Source: Paraburkholderia phenoliruptrix (lineage in GTDB: Bacteria; Pseudomonadota; Gammaproteobacteria; Burkholderiales; Burkholderiaceae). Taken from it: 64,000 bases of DNA. The translations under genes were made by a program, and so were the position numbers. The notes under the pieces are model-generated. The model did no database searches. It had not been told where the DNA came from and saw only the letters and a program-made list of their open reading frames with translations. Location: the NCBI RefSeq assembly GCF_902859825.1, contig NZ_CADIKB010000024.1:1-64000 (forward strand). Reading direction: 5' to 3'. Positions 56,117-64,000 of the stretch are shown in pieces (the stretch's first letter is position 1; each line of letters starts with the position of its first letter).

Positions 56117-57787
56117 CTACGCCGCCAGCATTTCCTTCGCGTGCTTGCGTGTGGTCGGCGTGATCTCGAGGCCGCCCAGCATGCGCGCGACTTCCTCGAC
56201 GCGGCTCGCCTTGTCGAGTGAAATCACGCTGCTCACCGTGCCGCCCTTGCCGTTGCCGGTTTTCGCGACCTGGAAATGATGGTCGCCGCGCGCGGCGACC
56301 TGCGGCAAGTGCGTCACGCACAGCACCTGGCGAGCCTCGCCGAGCTGATGCAACAGCCGTCCGACCACTTCGGCGACGCCGCCGCCGATTCCGGTATCCA
56401 CTTCGTCGAAGATCAGCGTCGGCGTCGGGCTCGCGGCACTCGCGATCACCGCCAGCGCCAGACTGATACGCGCGAGCTCGCCGCCGGAGGCGACTTTTGC
56501 GAGCGGCCGCAGGGGCACGCCCGCGTGACCGGCGACGCGGAACTCGACCTGCTCCAGTCCGTGCGCGCCGCCTTCGGGCAACGGCACGAGCGCCACTTCG
56601 AAGCTGCCGCCTTTCATCGACAGTTCCTGCATGCCGGTCGTGACCGCGGCGCCGAGCGCCTTGCCCGCCTTGGCGCGCGCCTTGGAAAGCTTCTTCGCCT
56701 CGGCGAGGAAGTCTTCGCGGGCTTTGCCTTCGGCTGCGTGCAGGCTGTCGAGGTCCGCAGCGGCGTCGAGCGCGGCCAGCTGCGCGCGGCGCGTTTCGTG
56801 TTCCTCGGGCAGCGTTTCGGGCTGCAGGCGGAACTTGCGCGCCGCCGAGTGCAATGCGTCGAGGCGCCTTTCCACCTGGGCGAGCCGGTCCGGGTCGAGT
56901 TCGAGCTTCTGTGCGTAATGGCTCAGCGAATAGGCGGCTTCCTGCAATTGGATCTCGGCGGGCTCGAGGGCGGCCAGCACGTCGTTCAACGCCGGGTCGA
57001 TGTCGGCGAGGTCGCGCACTTTCGAGACGATCGACGAAAGATGCGTGATCATTGCCTCGTCCGATTCGGAGAGCGCGGTGAGCGCGCCTTGCACGCCGTC
57101 GATCAGATTGGCCGAATGCGACAGCCGCCGATGTTCCGTGTTGACCTCTTCCCATTCGCCGGGCTGCGGCGCGAGCTTGTCGAGCTCGGCGAGCTGCCAG
57201 GCGAGCCGCTCGCGCTCCAGCTGCAGCTCGCGGTCGCGGGTTTGTGCATGCTCGACCGCCTGCACCTTCTCGCGCCACGTGCGCCACGCGCGCGTGACGC
57301 TCGCGGAAAGTTCGGTCAGGCCGGCATGCGTGTCGAACAGTTCGCGCTGCGCGTCCGGACGCATCAGCAACTGGTGCGCGTGCTGGCCGTGAATGTCCAC
57401 CAGCATTTCGCCGACCTCGCGCAGTTGCGCGAGTGTCGCCGCCGTTCCGTTAATGAAAGCGCGCGAGCGGCCATTCGCATCCACCACGCGACGCAGCATG
57501 ACCGTGCCGCCGTGCTGGCTGTCCGCCGCCGACGCGCCCAACGCCTGCTCGTCGAGCCACTCGTCCACTTGCGCATGCGTGTCGAATTCGGCGGTGATGT
57601 CGGCGCGGCTCTCGCCGGTACGCACGACGCTTGCGTCGGCGCGCGCCCCGAGCGCGAGCGCCAGCGCGTCGATCAGGATCGACTTGCCGGCGCCGGTTTC
57701 GCCGGAGAAAACGGTAAAGCCGCTGTCGAACTCTAGGTCGAGCGCGGCGACGATGACGAAGTCGCGTATCGAGAGGTGGCGAAGCAT
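56117..57787 (-). CDS. recN: DNA repair protein RecN
   Basis: 556 residues. SMC-like: Walker A FSGETGAGKSILIDALALALG at about 29-50, coiled-coil middle, then ABC signature LASGGELARISLAL and Walker B TLIFDEVDTGIGG. It acts on double-strand breaks. No LexA box was recognised in the short gap to nadK. Confidence 0.95.
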   Translation of the reverse strand: MLRHLSIRDFVIVAALDLEFDSGFTVFSGETGAGKSILIDALALALGARADASVVRTGESRADITAEFDTHAQVDEWLDEQALGASAADSQHGGTVMLRRVVDANGRSRAFINGTAATLAQLREVGEMLVDIHGQHAHQLLMRPDAQRELFDTHAGLTELSASVTRAWRTWREKVQAVEHAQTRDRELQLERERLAWQLAELDKLAPQPGEWEEVNTEHRRLSHSANLIDGVQGALTALSESDEAMITHLSSIVSKVRDLADIDPALNDVLAALEPAEIQLQEAAYSLSHYAQKLELDPDRLAQVERRLDALHSAARKFRLQPETLPEEHETRRAQLAALDAAADLDSLHAAEGKAREDFLAEAKKLSKARAKAGKALGAAVTTGMQELSMKGGSFEVALVPLPEGGAHGLEQVEFRVAGHAGVPLRPLAKVASGGELARISLALAVIASAASPTPTLIFDEVDTGIGGGVAEVVGRLLHQLGEARQVLCVTHLPQVAARGDHHFQVAKTGNGKGGTVSSVISLDKASRVEEVARMLGGLEITPTTRKHAKEMLAA

Positions 57788-57867
57788 GGAAGTCGTCTGT
57801 GAGCTGGGTGTTCGGGTTTCACGTACGCGGGTTGCACGAGCGGCGCCGGGTTGCGGCGTCCCGCCGG

Positions 57868-58770
57868 TCAGGGCTTGGCGTCTTCCTCGTGCGACGGGTA
57901 TTCGTTCCAGTGAAGCTTCTTGCGCAGCGTGGCGTAATAGCTGTAGCCGACCGGATGCAGCATCGGCACCGTATGGCGCGAGCGGCGCACCTCGATCGCG
58001 TCGCCGAGTTCGAGCGAGGTGAACGACTGCATGTCGAAATTGACGTTGACCTCGCGCCCGGACACGATCTGGATGCTGACCTTGGAGTCGTCCGGCAGCA
58101 CGATGGGGCGGTTCGACAGCGCATGCGGGGCGATCGGCACGAGCACGATGCCCTGCAATTGCGGATGCAGAATCGGCCCCTGCGACGACAGCGCGTAAGC
58201 GGTCGAGCCGGTCGGCGTGGCAACGATCAGCCCGTCGGAGCGCTGGTTGTACATGAAGCGGCCGTCCACGGAAACATGCAGTTCCGCCATGCCCGAAAAG
58301 CCGCTGCGGTTGACCACGACGTCGTTGAATGCCAGAGCATGGTAGATCGGGTTGCCCTGGCGCATGATGCGCGCCTCGAGCAGCACCCGCTCCTCCCGCT
58401 CGAAATTGCCCGACAGCATTTGCGGCACGATCTCACTCATGTGCGAAATCGGGATGTCGGTAATGAAGCCCAGACGGCCGTGGTTGATGCCGATAAGCGG
58501 CGTGCGGTACGGCGCGAGTTGCCGGCCGATGCCGAGCATCGTGCCGTCGCCGCCGAGCACGATCGCCACGTCGGCACGCGCGCCGATCTCCGCCGGGCGC
58601 AGCGCCGGATAGTCGGTCACGCCGATTTCCGCCGCGGTGTCGGCTTCGAAAACGACTTCGAAGCCGCGCTTCGCGATGCACGAGGCGAGCGCGGTCAGCG
58701 GCTCGCCGATGCCCGGCGTATTGTTGCGCCCGACGAGCGCGACGGTCTTGAACTGGCTGGTTACTTGCAT
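57868..58770 (-). CDS. nadK: NAD kinase
   Basis: 300 residues from ATG 58770. DVAIVLGGDGTMLGIGR is the kinase GGDG motif, and LAFNDVVVNRSG and TPTGSTAYALSSQGPILHP are the substrate-binding signatures. It phosphorylates NAD to NADP. It is followed by recN and divergent from hrcA, the usual arrangement. Confidence 0.96.
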   Translation of the reverse strand: MQVTSQFKTVALVGRNNTPGIGEPLTALASCIAKRGFEVVFEADTAAEIGVTDYPALRPAEIGARADVAIVLGGDGTMLGIGRQLAPYRTPLIGINHGRLGFITDIPISHMSEIVPQMLSGNFEREERVLLEARIMRQGNPIYHALAFNDVVVNRSGFSGMAELHVSVDGRFMYNQRSDGLIVATPTGSTAYALSSQGPILHPQLQGIVLVPIAPHALSNRPIVLPDDSKVSIQIVSGREVNVNFDMQSFTSLELGDAIEVRRSRHTVPMLHPVGYSYYATLRKKLHWNEYPSHEEDAKP

Positions 58771-59088
58771 GCCGGCATTACACCATAGGTAGGGCCTGAA
58801 AAGAACCGCGCCCGGACCTTGCGGGTGGCCGGTCGCGGCAGGCCATGAGCGCAGTCCGGGATTATCGTTAGAATGGTGAAGCCTTGATGACATGCGCGCC
58901 GGGCAAACTGCACGGGCGCGCTGCCGGGCGGGCCGCCGGAAACAGGGCAGACGGCGCGCCGGACGAATTGCTGCGCGTGGCCCTGAAACGGGCGCAAGGC
59001 GCGGTCCCGCCGGACGGCCGGAATGCGGGCGGCGAGGGGCGCGCTGGGCGCTCGCGGTAGTCGCATCATTGAGCTAAAATTTTTCGCC
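58771..59088. other. Divergent intergenic region nadK / hrcA
   Basis: 318 bases. Two -10-like elements on the plus strand (TAGAAT 58868-58873; TAAAAT 59075-59080) lack good -35 partners. I see no CIRCE element (TTAGCACTC-N9-GAGTGCTAA) here or elsewhere in the window. Confidence 0.4.
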
Positions 59089-60108
59089 ATGCTAGATCCT
59101 CGTGCACAAACCCTCCTGAAAACCCTGATCGAGCGCTACATTGCCGAAGGTCAGCCGGTCGGCTCGCGCACGCTGTCGCGCTATTCCGGCCTGGAGCTGA
59201 GCCCGGCAACCATCCGCAACGTCATGTCGGATCTCGAGGATCTGGGGCTCGTGATCAGTCCGCACACTTCCGCCGGCCGCATTCCCACGCCGCGCGGCTA
59301 CCGCCTTTTCGTCGACACGATGCTGACGGTCGAATCGTCCGCAGACGAGGAGGCGGTGACCCGTACCGTCAAGACTACGCTGCAGGCAGGCGAGCCGCAG
59401 AAAATCGTCGCGGCCGCGGCGAGCGTGCTCTCGAATCTGTCGCAGTTCGCCGGTGTGGTGCTCACGCCGCGGCGCAGCCACGTGTTCAAGCAGATCGAGT
59501 TCATGCGCCTGTCCGACAAGCGCATTCTGCTCATCATCGTGACGCCGGAAGGCGACGTGCAGAACCGTATGATGGCGACGCAGCGCGATTTTTCGCCGTC
59601 GGAACTGGTCGAGGCATCCAACTACATTAACGCCCACTTCGCAGGTCTGTCTTTCGACGAAGTGCGGCGCCGCCTGCGCGAAGAAATCGACCAGCTGCGC
59701 GGCGACATGACGACGCTGATGCACGCGGCCGTCACCGCGAGCACGGACGAATCGGACACCGGCGAGACGGTGCTGATTTCCGGCGAGCGTAATCTGCTGG
59801 AAGTGGCGGATCTTTCCTCCGACATGGCGCGCTTGCGCAAGCTGTTCGATGTGTTCGACCAAAAAACGAGCCTCCTTCAGTTGCTGGATGTGTCGAGCCA
59901 TGCCGCGGGCGTGCAGATCTTCATAGGCGGCGAGTCCAACCTCGTGCCGATCGAAGAAATGAGCGTGGTCACCGCGCCGTACGAAGTGAACGGCAAGATC
60001 GTCGGCACGCTCGGCGTGATTGGCCCCACGCGCATGGCCTACAACCGCGTCATCCCGATTGTGGACATCACGGCGAGACTGCTGTCTCTCACGCTCAGTC
60101 AACAATGA
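59089..60108 (+). CDS. hrcA: Heat-inducible transcriptional repressor HrcA
   Basis: 339 residues from ATG 59089. The N-terminal winged helix (LIERYIAEGQPVGSRTLSRYSGLELSPATIRNVMSDLEDLGL) and C-terminal TPYEVNGKIVGTLGVIGPTRMAYNRVIPIVD are diagnostic. It represses groESL or other chaperone genes through CIRCE, depending on GroEL. Confidence 0.96.
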   Translation: MLDPRAQTLLKTLIERYIAEGQPVGSRTLSRYSGLELSPATIRNVMSDLEDLGLVISPHTSAGRIPTPRGYRLFVDTMLTVESSADEEAVTRTVKTTLQAGEPQKIVAAAASVLSNLSQFAGVVLTPRRSHVFKQIEFMRLSDKRILLIIVTPEGDVQNRMMATQRDFSPSELVEASNYINAHFAGLSFDEVRRRLREEIDQLRGDMTTLMHAAVTASTDESDTGETVLISGERNLLEVADLSSDMARLRKLFDVFDQKTSLLQLLDVSSHAAGVQIFIGGESNLVPIEEMSVVTAPYEVNGKIVGTLGVIGPTRMAYNRVIPIVDITARLLSLTLSQQ

Positions 60109-60287
60109 GCCAGCCGTAGCGCGTGACTGCCGCCGCGGTCGATGCGGCACATCATGCGCGAGCGCGCGCCGCGTGCCAATCAGCCGAACGGCCAGGGGCG
60201 CTTCGGGCGCCCCGCGCAAGGGCGCGCCGCTATAATGAATTCCACCTTGTTCCACTGCCCGCCCCGAGCGGTTACTCCTGCCAGCCT

Positions 60288-61358
60288 ATGCGCTTCGACC
60301 TCGAGCGGCCTTCGCAGAACGCCGCGTCGCACCGTGTTGCCGTGCTGCTGATCAATCTCGGCACGCCCGACGCGCCAACGCCGCGCGCGGTTCGCCGCTA
60401 TCTCGCCCAGTTCCTGTCCGATCCGCGGGTGGTGGAGATTCCGGCGCTTTTGTGGCAGGTCATTCTGCGGCTGCTGATCTTGCCGTTCAGGGGGCGGGCG
60501 TCCGCGAGAAAATATGCGGCGGTGTGGATGCCGGAGGGCTCGCCGCTGCGCGTCTACACGGAAAAGCAGGTGGAGGGCTTGCGTCATCTGCTGCAGCTGA
60601 ACGACTACACGGTGCTTGTCGACTACGCGATGCGTTACGGCACGCCCGGCATTCCCGCCATGCTGAATCAACTGAAGCTCGCGGGCGCCGAGCGCGTGCT
60701 GCTCATGCCCATGTACCCGCAATACTCGTCGTCGACCACGGCAACTGCTTTCGACGACGCCTTTTCCGCGCTCAAGCGCATGCGCAACCAGCCGGAAATC
60801 CGCACGGTGCGTCAATACGCCGATCATCCCGCGTACATTTCGGCACTTGCCGCGCAGGTGCATCAATACTGGCACCTCCACGGCAGGCCGGATTTTGCGG
60901 CGGGCGACAAGCTGATCTTGAGCTTTCATGGCGTGCCGAAGCGCACGCTCGATCTCGGCGACCCTTACCACGACCAATGCCAGAGCACGGGCGCACTGCT
61001 CATGCAGGCGCTTGGATTGACGCCGGTGGAATGCCGCATTACCTTCCAGTCGCGTTTCGGAAAGGCCGAATGGCTACAGCCCTATACGGCGCCCACGCTG
61101 AAGGAACTGGGTGCGGCAGGCGTACGGCGTGCTGATGTGTTTTGTCCGGGCTTTACTGCCGACTGCCTGGAGACAATTGAAGAAATCGGCATCGAAGTGC
61201 GCGACGAGTTCCTGCACGCCGGCGGCAAGGAGTTCCACCGCATTCCTTGCCTGAACGCGTCGCAGGCGTGGATTGCCGCGCTCGGCGAAATCGTCGCGCA
61301 AAACCTGCAAGGCTGGCCGGTGCAAGCGGTCCCCGTACCGCATAACACAGCGGCTTGA
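60288..61358 (+). CDS. hemH: Ferrochelatase (HemH)
   Basis: 356 residues from ATG 60288. AVLLINLGTPDAPTPRAVRRYL at the start, the iron-site His in LILSFHGVPKRTLDLGDPYHDQC and the Glu in FCPGFTADCLETIEEIG. It inserts iron into protoporphyrin IX. It is followed after 8 bases by hslR. Confidence 0.95.
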   Translation: MRFDLERPSQNAASHRVAVLLINLGTPDAPTPRAVRRYLAQFLSDPRVVEIPALLWQVILRLLILPFRGRASARKYAAVWMPEGSPLRVYTEKQVEGLRHLLQLNDYTVLVDYAMRYGTPGIPAMLNQLKLAGAERVLLMPMYPQYSSSTTATAFDDAFSALKRMRNQPEIRTVRQYADHPAYISALAAQVHQYWHLHGRPDFAAGDKLILSFHGVPKRTLDLGDPYHDQCQSTGALLMQALGLTPVECRITFQSRFGKAEWLQPYTAPTLKELGAAGVRRADVFCPGFTADCLETIEEIGIEVRDEFLHAGGKEFHRIPCLNASQAWIAALGEIVAQNLQGWPVQAVPVPHNTAA

Positions 61359-61366
61359 CGAGACTG

Positions 61367-61774
61367 ATGAATTACAGGATTTCAACCGAACCGGGCGCGA
61401 AGCTGCGCATCGACAAATGGCTCTGGGCGGCGCGCTTTTTCAAGACGCGCTCGCTCGCCGCGGATGCCGTCGAAAAAGGCCGGGTGCGCATCGGCGGGGC
61501 GAGTGTGAAGCCGGCCAAGGACGTGCGGGTCGGCGACCTCGTCGAAATCGAGATCGAGCGCCTGGTGTGGCAGGTGCAGGTACTGGGCGTGTGCGACGTG
61601 CGCGGCCCGGCGACCGTGGCGCAGACGCTCTATGCGGAAACCGCCGAAAGCCGCGCGAAGCGCGAAGCCGAACACGAGCGCCGCAAGACGTATCGCGAGC
61701 CGGCCGAGGCGCTGCACGGCCGGCCGACCAAGCGCGACCGCCGCATTATCGACAGATTTTCAGGTGGGGATTGA
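61367..61774 (+). CDS. hslR: Heat shock protein 15, S4-domain RNA-binding (Hsp15)
   Basis: 135 residues from ATG 61367. The S4 domain (LRIDKWLWAARFFKTRSLAADAVEKGRVRIGG) occupies the first half; the C-terminal tail is basic (KREAEHERRKTYREP). It binds stalled 50S subunits carrying nascent chains. A small ORF on the other strand overlaps its last 29 bases. Confidence 0.93.
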   Translation: MNYRISTEPGAKLRIDKWLWAARFFKTRSLAADAVEKGRVRIGGASVKPAKDVRVGDLVEIEIERLVWQVQVLGVCDVRGPATVAQTLYAETAESRAKREAEHERRKTYREPAEALHGRPTKRDRRIIDRFSGGD

Positions 61775-61907
61775 ACAGTTGTTCGATGGTCGCGTTCACG
61801 CCGCCGTATTCGGTGGTGTGATCGTTGACCGCCCCGGACATACAGATGGTCGTGGTGCCCGCAACGAGTACCAGTGCGACCACCGAGATTGCAAAGGTCA
61901 GCTTCAC
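61746..61907 (-). CDS. Small ORF with signal peptide, convergent with hslR (53 residues)
   Basis: Starts with GTG 61907, preceded by AAAGGGGGT at good distance. A signal-peptide-like start (VKLTFAISVVALVLVAG) is followed by a short polar part (AVNDHTTEYGGVNATIEQL) ending LKICR, with Cys residues near both ends of the mature part. It could be a secreted or lipid-anchored miniprotein, though the sequence before the first Cys (TTTIC) is not a good lipobox. No family is recognised. Confidence 0.5.
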   Translation of the reverse strand: MKLTFAISVVALVLVAGTTTICMSGAVNDHTTEYGGVNATIEQLFNPHLKICR

Positions 61908-62287
61908 GGTACCCCCTTTTTGGGATGGTGCAGAAAAGGAACGAGCTAGCCGGGTGGAAATTGCAAAGGGGCGGAAAGGATTACGTCAGATTAGGGTTAA
62001 CGAGGTTTTTCCGCGCGTAACTGGAGCATAGGTCACTTGTTTGCTGCGCTCAATCTGAATCTGATTGCGTCGCGCTAATGGTTGTAACCGTGCATTTCCG
62101 CCAGCGGGCCGCCGCTTTGAAAATTTCTGGGGAGGCGCTTGAAACGGGCGTCCGCGGCCCCATCTGCCGTTCCAATACGTGGTGGCGCGTCTGAACTTCT
62201 GTCGCGATTTTGCAACGCACAAATCGCCTGCAGGCTCATGCTTCGCCGCCACCGTTGGCTTTTAAATTTTTAACGACTTTCAGCGAC
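61908..62287. other. Intergenic region upstream of grpE
   Basis: 380 bases. The stretch 62138-62163 is a near-perfect sigma32 promoter (listed separately). The part at 61930-62090 holds the promoter area of the convergent small ORF. No further gene was seen. Confidence 0.5.
62138..62163 (+). promoter_or_regulatory. sigma32 (RpoH) heat-shock promoter for grpE
   Basis: CTTGAA (62138-62143) and CCCCAT (62158-62163) are exact consensus hexamers separated by 14 bases. Transcription would start at about 62171, 117 bases before grpE. Confidence 0.88.
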
Positions 62288-62872
62288 ATGGAAAACACGC
62301 AAGAGAACCCGACGAGCCAGAATCCCACGCCCGCGGACGAGACCGCGCGCCCGGCCGCCGAGGCGGCCACGCCCGAGCAGGAAGCCGCAGCGAGCGTCGC
62401 CACGGACGCGCCGGCAGCGGGTGCCGAAGCTGCGTTGGCCGAAGCGGAGGCGAAGATCGCCGAATTGCAGGAGAGCTTCCTGCGCGCCAAAGCCGAGACC
62501 GAAAACGTGCGCCGTCGCGCGCAGGAAGACGTCGCGAAAGCGCATAAGTTCGCAATCGAGAGCTTCGCGGAACATCTGCTGCCGGTGGTCGACAGTCTGG
62601 AAGCTGCCGTTGCCCATTCTTCGGACGACCTCGTGAAAGTGCGCGAAGGCGTCGAACTCACGCTGCGCCAACTGACCGGCGCGCTGGAAAAGGGCCGCGT
62701 CGTCGCACTGAATCCGGTTGGCGAGAAGTTCGACCCGCACCGCCATCAGGCTATTTCGATGGTGCCGGCGGACCAGGAGCCCAACACCGTGGTCGCCGTC
62801 TTGCAAAAAGGCTTTGTGATCGCCGACCGCGTGCTGCGTCCGGCGCTCGTGACGGTGGCCGCGCCGAAGTAA
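62288..62872 (+). CDS. grpE: Nucleotide exchange factor GrpE
   Basis: 194 residues from ATG 62288. A disordered acidic N-terminus of about 55 residues is followed by the long coiled coil (EAEAKIAELQESFLRAKAETENVRRRAQED) and the beta domain (FDPHRHQAISMVPADQEPNTVVAVLQKGFVIADRVLRPALVTVA). It releases ADP from DnaK. Confidence 0.96.
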   Translation: MENTQENPTSQNPTPADETARPAAEAATPEQEAAASVATDAPAAGAEAALAEAEAKIAELQESFLRAKAETENVRRRAQEDVAKAHKFAIESFAEHLLPVVDSLEAAVAHSSDDLVKVREGVELTLRQLTGALEKGRVVALNPVGEKFDPHRHQAISMVPADQEPNTVVAVLQKGFVIADRVLRPALVTVAAPK

Positions 62873-62952
62873 GTTTGCAAACCCGTCAGGCTCGCCGCAG
62901 GCGTTCCGCCGTCAGATAGCAGCTGGGACTCCGTCAGCAGGTGAACACCGTC

Positions 62953-63444
62953 ATGGCCAATGTTCCCGTCGACGCGACTGCGTTTTCGGTATTCGACATG
63001 AAGGAGCTGAGCGCCGAATCGTTCGACGCCGGCCTCGCCGAGGCTGGCGACGCGCTAGCGGTCGTGTTTTTCTGGGGCGTCGACTGCTTCAACTGCGAGG
63101 TCGCCAAGAAAGCCATGCTGGCGCAGCCGGAGGCGATTCGCGCGCTGGACCTGCGGTGGTTTCACAGCAATGTCTACGAGCACCGCGAGCTGGGCCGGCG
63201 CTTCATGCTTCACGGCGTGCCCACGTGGTTCTTCTTTTATCGCGGCAAACGGCTTGGCCGGGCGACCGGCTGGCATGGTCTGGGGCAGTTCGAGGCTGCG
63301 GTGGCCGCGGCGCGGGAGAAGATCCGGGCCGGCGCGACGCCCGGCGGCGTGTCTGGCAACGGCGCGCAGGCAGGCGGCGCGGCTCCGGCCAGGACTTCGG
63401 GCAAGGCTTCGGCTAAGACTTCGGGCGAGGGCTCGGCCGATTGA
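62953..63444 (+). CDS. Thioredoxin-like protein between grpE and dnaK
   Basis: 163 residues from ATG 62953; a GTG at 62941 would add four. The thioredoxin fold is seen in AVVFFWGVDCFNCEVAKKAM and MLHGVPTWFFFYRGKRLGRATGW, with a CFNC rather than CGPC active site and the cis-Pro after GV. The last 45 residues are low-complexity Ala/Gly/Ser/Lys. Placed in the chaperone operon, it may reduce or guard chaperone clients. Confidence 0.85.
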   Translation: MANVPVDATAFSVFDMKELSAESFDAGLAEAGDALAVVFFWGVDCFNCEVAKKAMLAQPEAIRALDLRWFHSNVYEHRELGRRFMLHGVPTWFFFYRGKRLGRATGWHGLGQFEAAVAAAREKIRAGATPGGVSGNGAQAGGAAPARTSGKASAKTSGEGSAD

Positions 63445-63453
63445 AAAAAATTA

Positions 63454-63491
63454 AAGACCGCATCGTAAAAGAGGTCTTGAAAACGATGCGG
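63454..63491 (+). promoter_or_regulatory. Competing hairpins and a partial sigma32 site before dnaK
   Basis: AAGACC (63454-63459) can pair with GGTCTT (63473-63478), and CCGCATCGT (63458-63466) with ACGATGCGG (63483-63491); the arms overlap, so the two structures exclude each other. CTTGAA (63476-63481), a consensus sigma32 -35, is followed 14 bases on by a weak -10 (ACTTATGT). Confidence 0.4.
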
Positions 63492-63597
63492 ACGCACTTA
63501 TGTTGAGTGCAGGTATGAATTCAGGGCGGATCGCCTTGCCGCCGAACCGGCAAACAGGGCGCTTCCCGCAGCGATCAAAGTCAGGAGATTAGTAAAA

Positions 63598-64000
63598 ATG
63601 GGCAAAATCATCGGTATCGACCTCGGCACGACCAACTCGTGCGTGGCGATCATGGAAGGCAACACGACCAAGGTGATCGAGAACTCGGAAGGTGCGCGCA
63701 CCACGCCGTCGATCATTGCTTACATGGAAGACGGCGAGATTCTCGTCGGCGCGCCTGCCAAGCGTCAGTCGGTCACCAACCCGAAGAACACGCTGTACGC
63801 GGTGAAGCGCCTGATCGGCCGCCGCTTTGAAGAAAAAGAAGTGCAGAAAGACATCGGTCTGATGCCGTATAAGATCATGAAGGCCGACAACGGCGACGCA
63901 TGGATCGAAGTGCGCGACCAGAAGCTCGCTCCGCCGCAAATCTCGGCGGAAGTGCTGCGCAAGATGAAGAAGACCGCTGAAGACTACCTCGGCGAGCCGG
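63598..64000 (+). CDS. dnaK: Chaperone protein DnaK (Hsp70), N-terminal part; runs off the window
   Basis: 134 residues are visible. MGKIIGIDLGTTNSCVAIMEG is the phosphate-1 ATPase motif; RTTPSIIAYMEDGEILVGAPAKRQSVTNP follows. CAGGAG lies nine bases before the ATG. The gene completes the grpE-trx-dnaK heat-shock cluster. Confidence 0.97.
   Translation, partial: MGKIIGIDLGTTNSCVAIMEGNTTKVIENSEGARTTPSIIAYMEDGEILVGAPAKRQSVTNPKNTLYAVKRLIGRRFEEKEVQKDIGLMPYKIMKADNGDAWIEVRDQKLAPPQISAEVLRKMKKTAEDYLGEP

Noticed and set aside
63494..63512. GCACT...AGTGC inverted repeat before dnaK resembling a CIRCE element
   Set aside because: The spacing (7 bases) and flanks do not match TTAGCACTC-N9-GAGTGCTAA; only five bases per arm agree.

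Overview
The window reads as chromosomal DNA of a GC-rich betaproteobacterium of the Burkholderiaceae, most likely Paraburkholderia or a close relative. The evidence is gene content and order typical of that family's primary chromosome: queA-tgt-yajC-secD-secF, recG-oxyR-catalase-dps-ubiA, grpE-thioredoxin-like-dnaK, pntAA-pntAB-pntB and a split pqiAA'BC operon. No rRNA, tRNA, CRISPR array or complete insertion sequence was recognised. About 90 percent of the window is ordinary core genome on both strands.

Positions 1-3900 are accessory. They hold the 3' part of a probable type VI secretion effector, a probable cognate immunity gene, a PAAR-repeat spike protein and, on the other strand, an AT-richer fragment resembling the N-terminal part of an integrase. 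Several inverted repeats lie in the gaps. The boundary cuts into an FMN-dependent glutamate-synthase-like gene, which has lost its 3' third including the iron-sulfur cysteines.

From 5.3 to 26.7 kb: mnmA and a Nudix hydrolase; the proton-translocating transhydrogenase operon; a WYL regulator with a VOC protein; an rRNA methyltransferase of the THUMP family; the pqi (MCE) envelope lipid transport operon; a cytochrome b561 with two YceI proteins; an MHS-type MFS permease; then secF, secD, yajC, tgt and queA. From 26.8 to 34.2 kb: recG, then a peroxide-defence block (oxyR, small ORF, katA, small membrane ORF, dps), then ubiA. Candidate OxyR operators precede oxyR and katA. From 34.3 to 41.6 kb, all on the minus strand: dld-like, glcD, glcE, glcF, yggS, proC. 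From 41.9 to 44.6 kb: a PduO-type adenosyltransferase, hmp with a candidate NsrR operator, and a toxin-antitoxin pair.

The most striking regulatory structure is upstream of aroG (DAHP synthase, 44746-45819). A strong sigma70-type promoter is followed by a 22-codon leader ORF carrying eight consecutive aromatic codons (F-Y-F-Y-F-F-W-Y), then by four mutually complementary RNA segments that end in an intrinsic terminator. This is the full architecture of a ribosome-mediated transcription attenuator, here sensing Phe, Tyr and Trp together at the entry of the shikimate pathway.

From 46.2 to 64 kb: tldD, a nitrilase-family amidase and yhdP; glnE; recN and nadK; hrcA; hemH and hslR (Hsp15); an unrecognised small secreted or membrane ORF opposite hslR; and the grpE-trx-dnaK heat-shock cluster with a near-perfect sigma32 promoter. 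dnaK runs off the end of the window.
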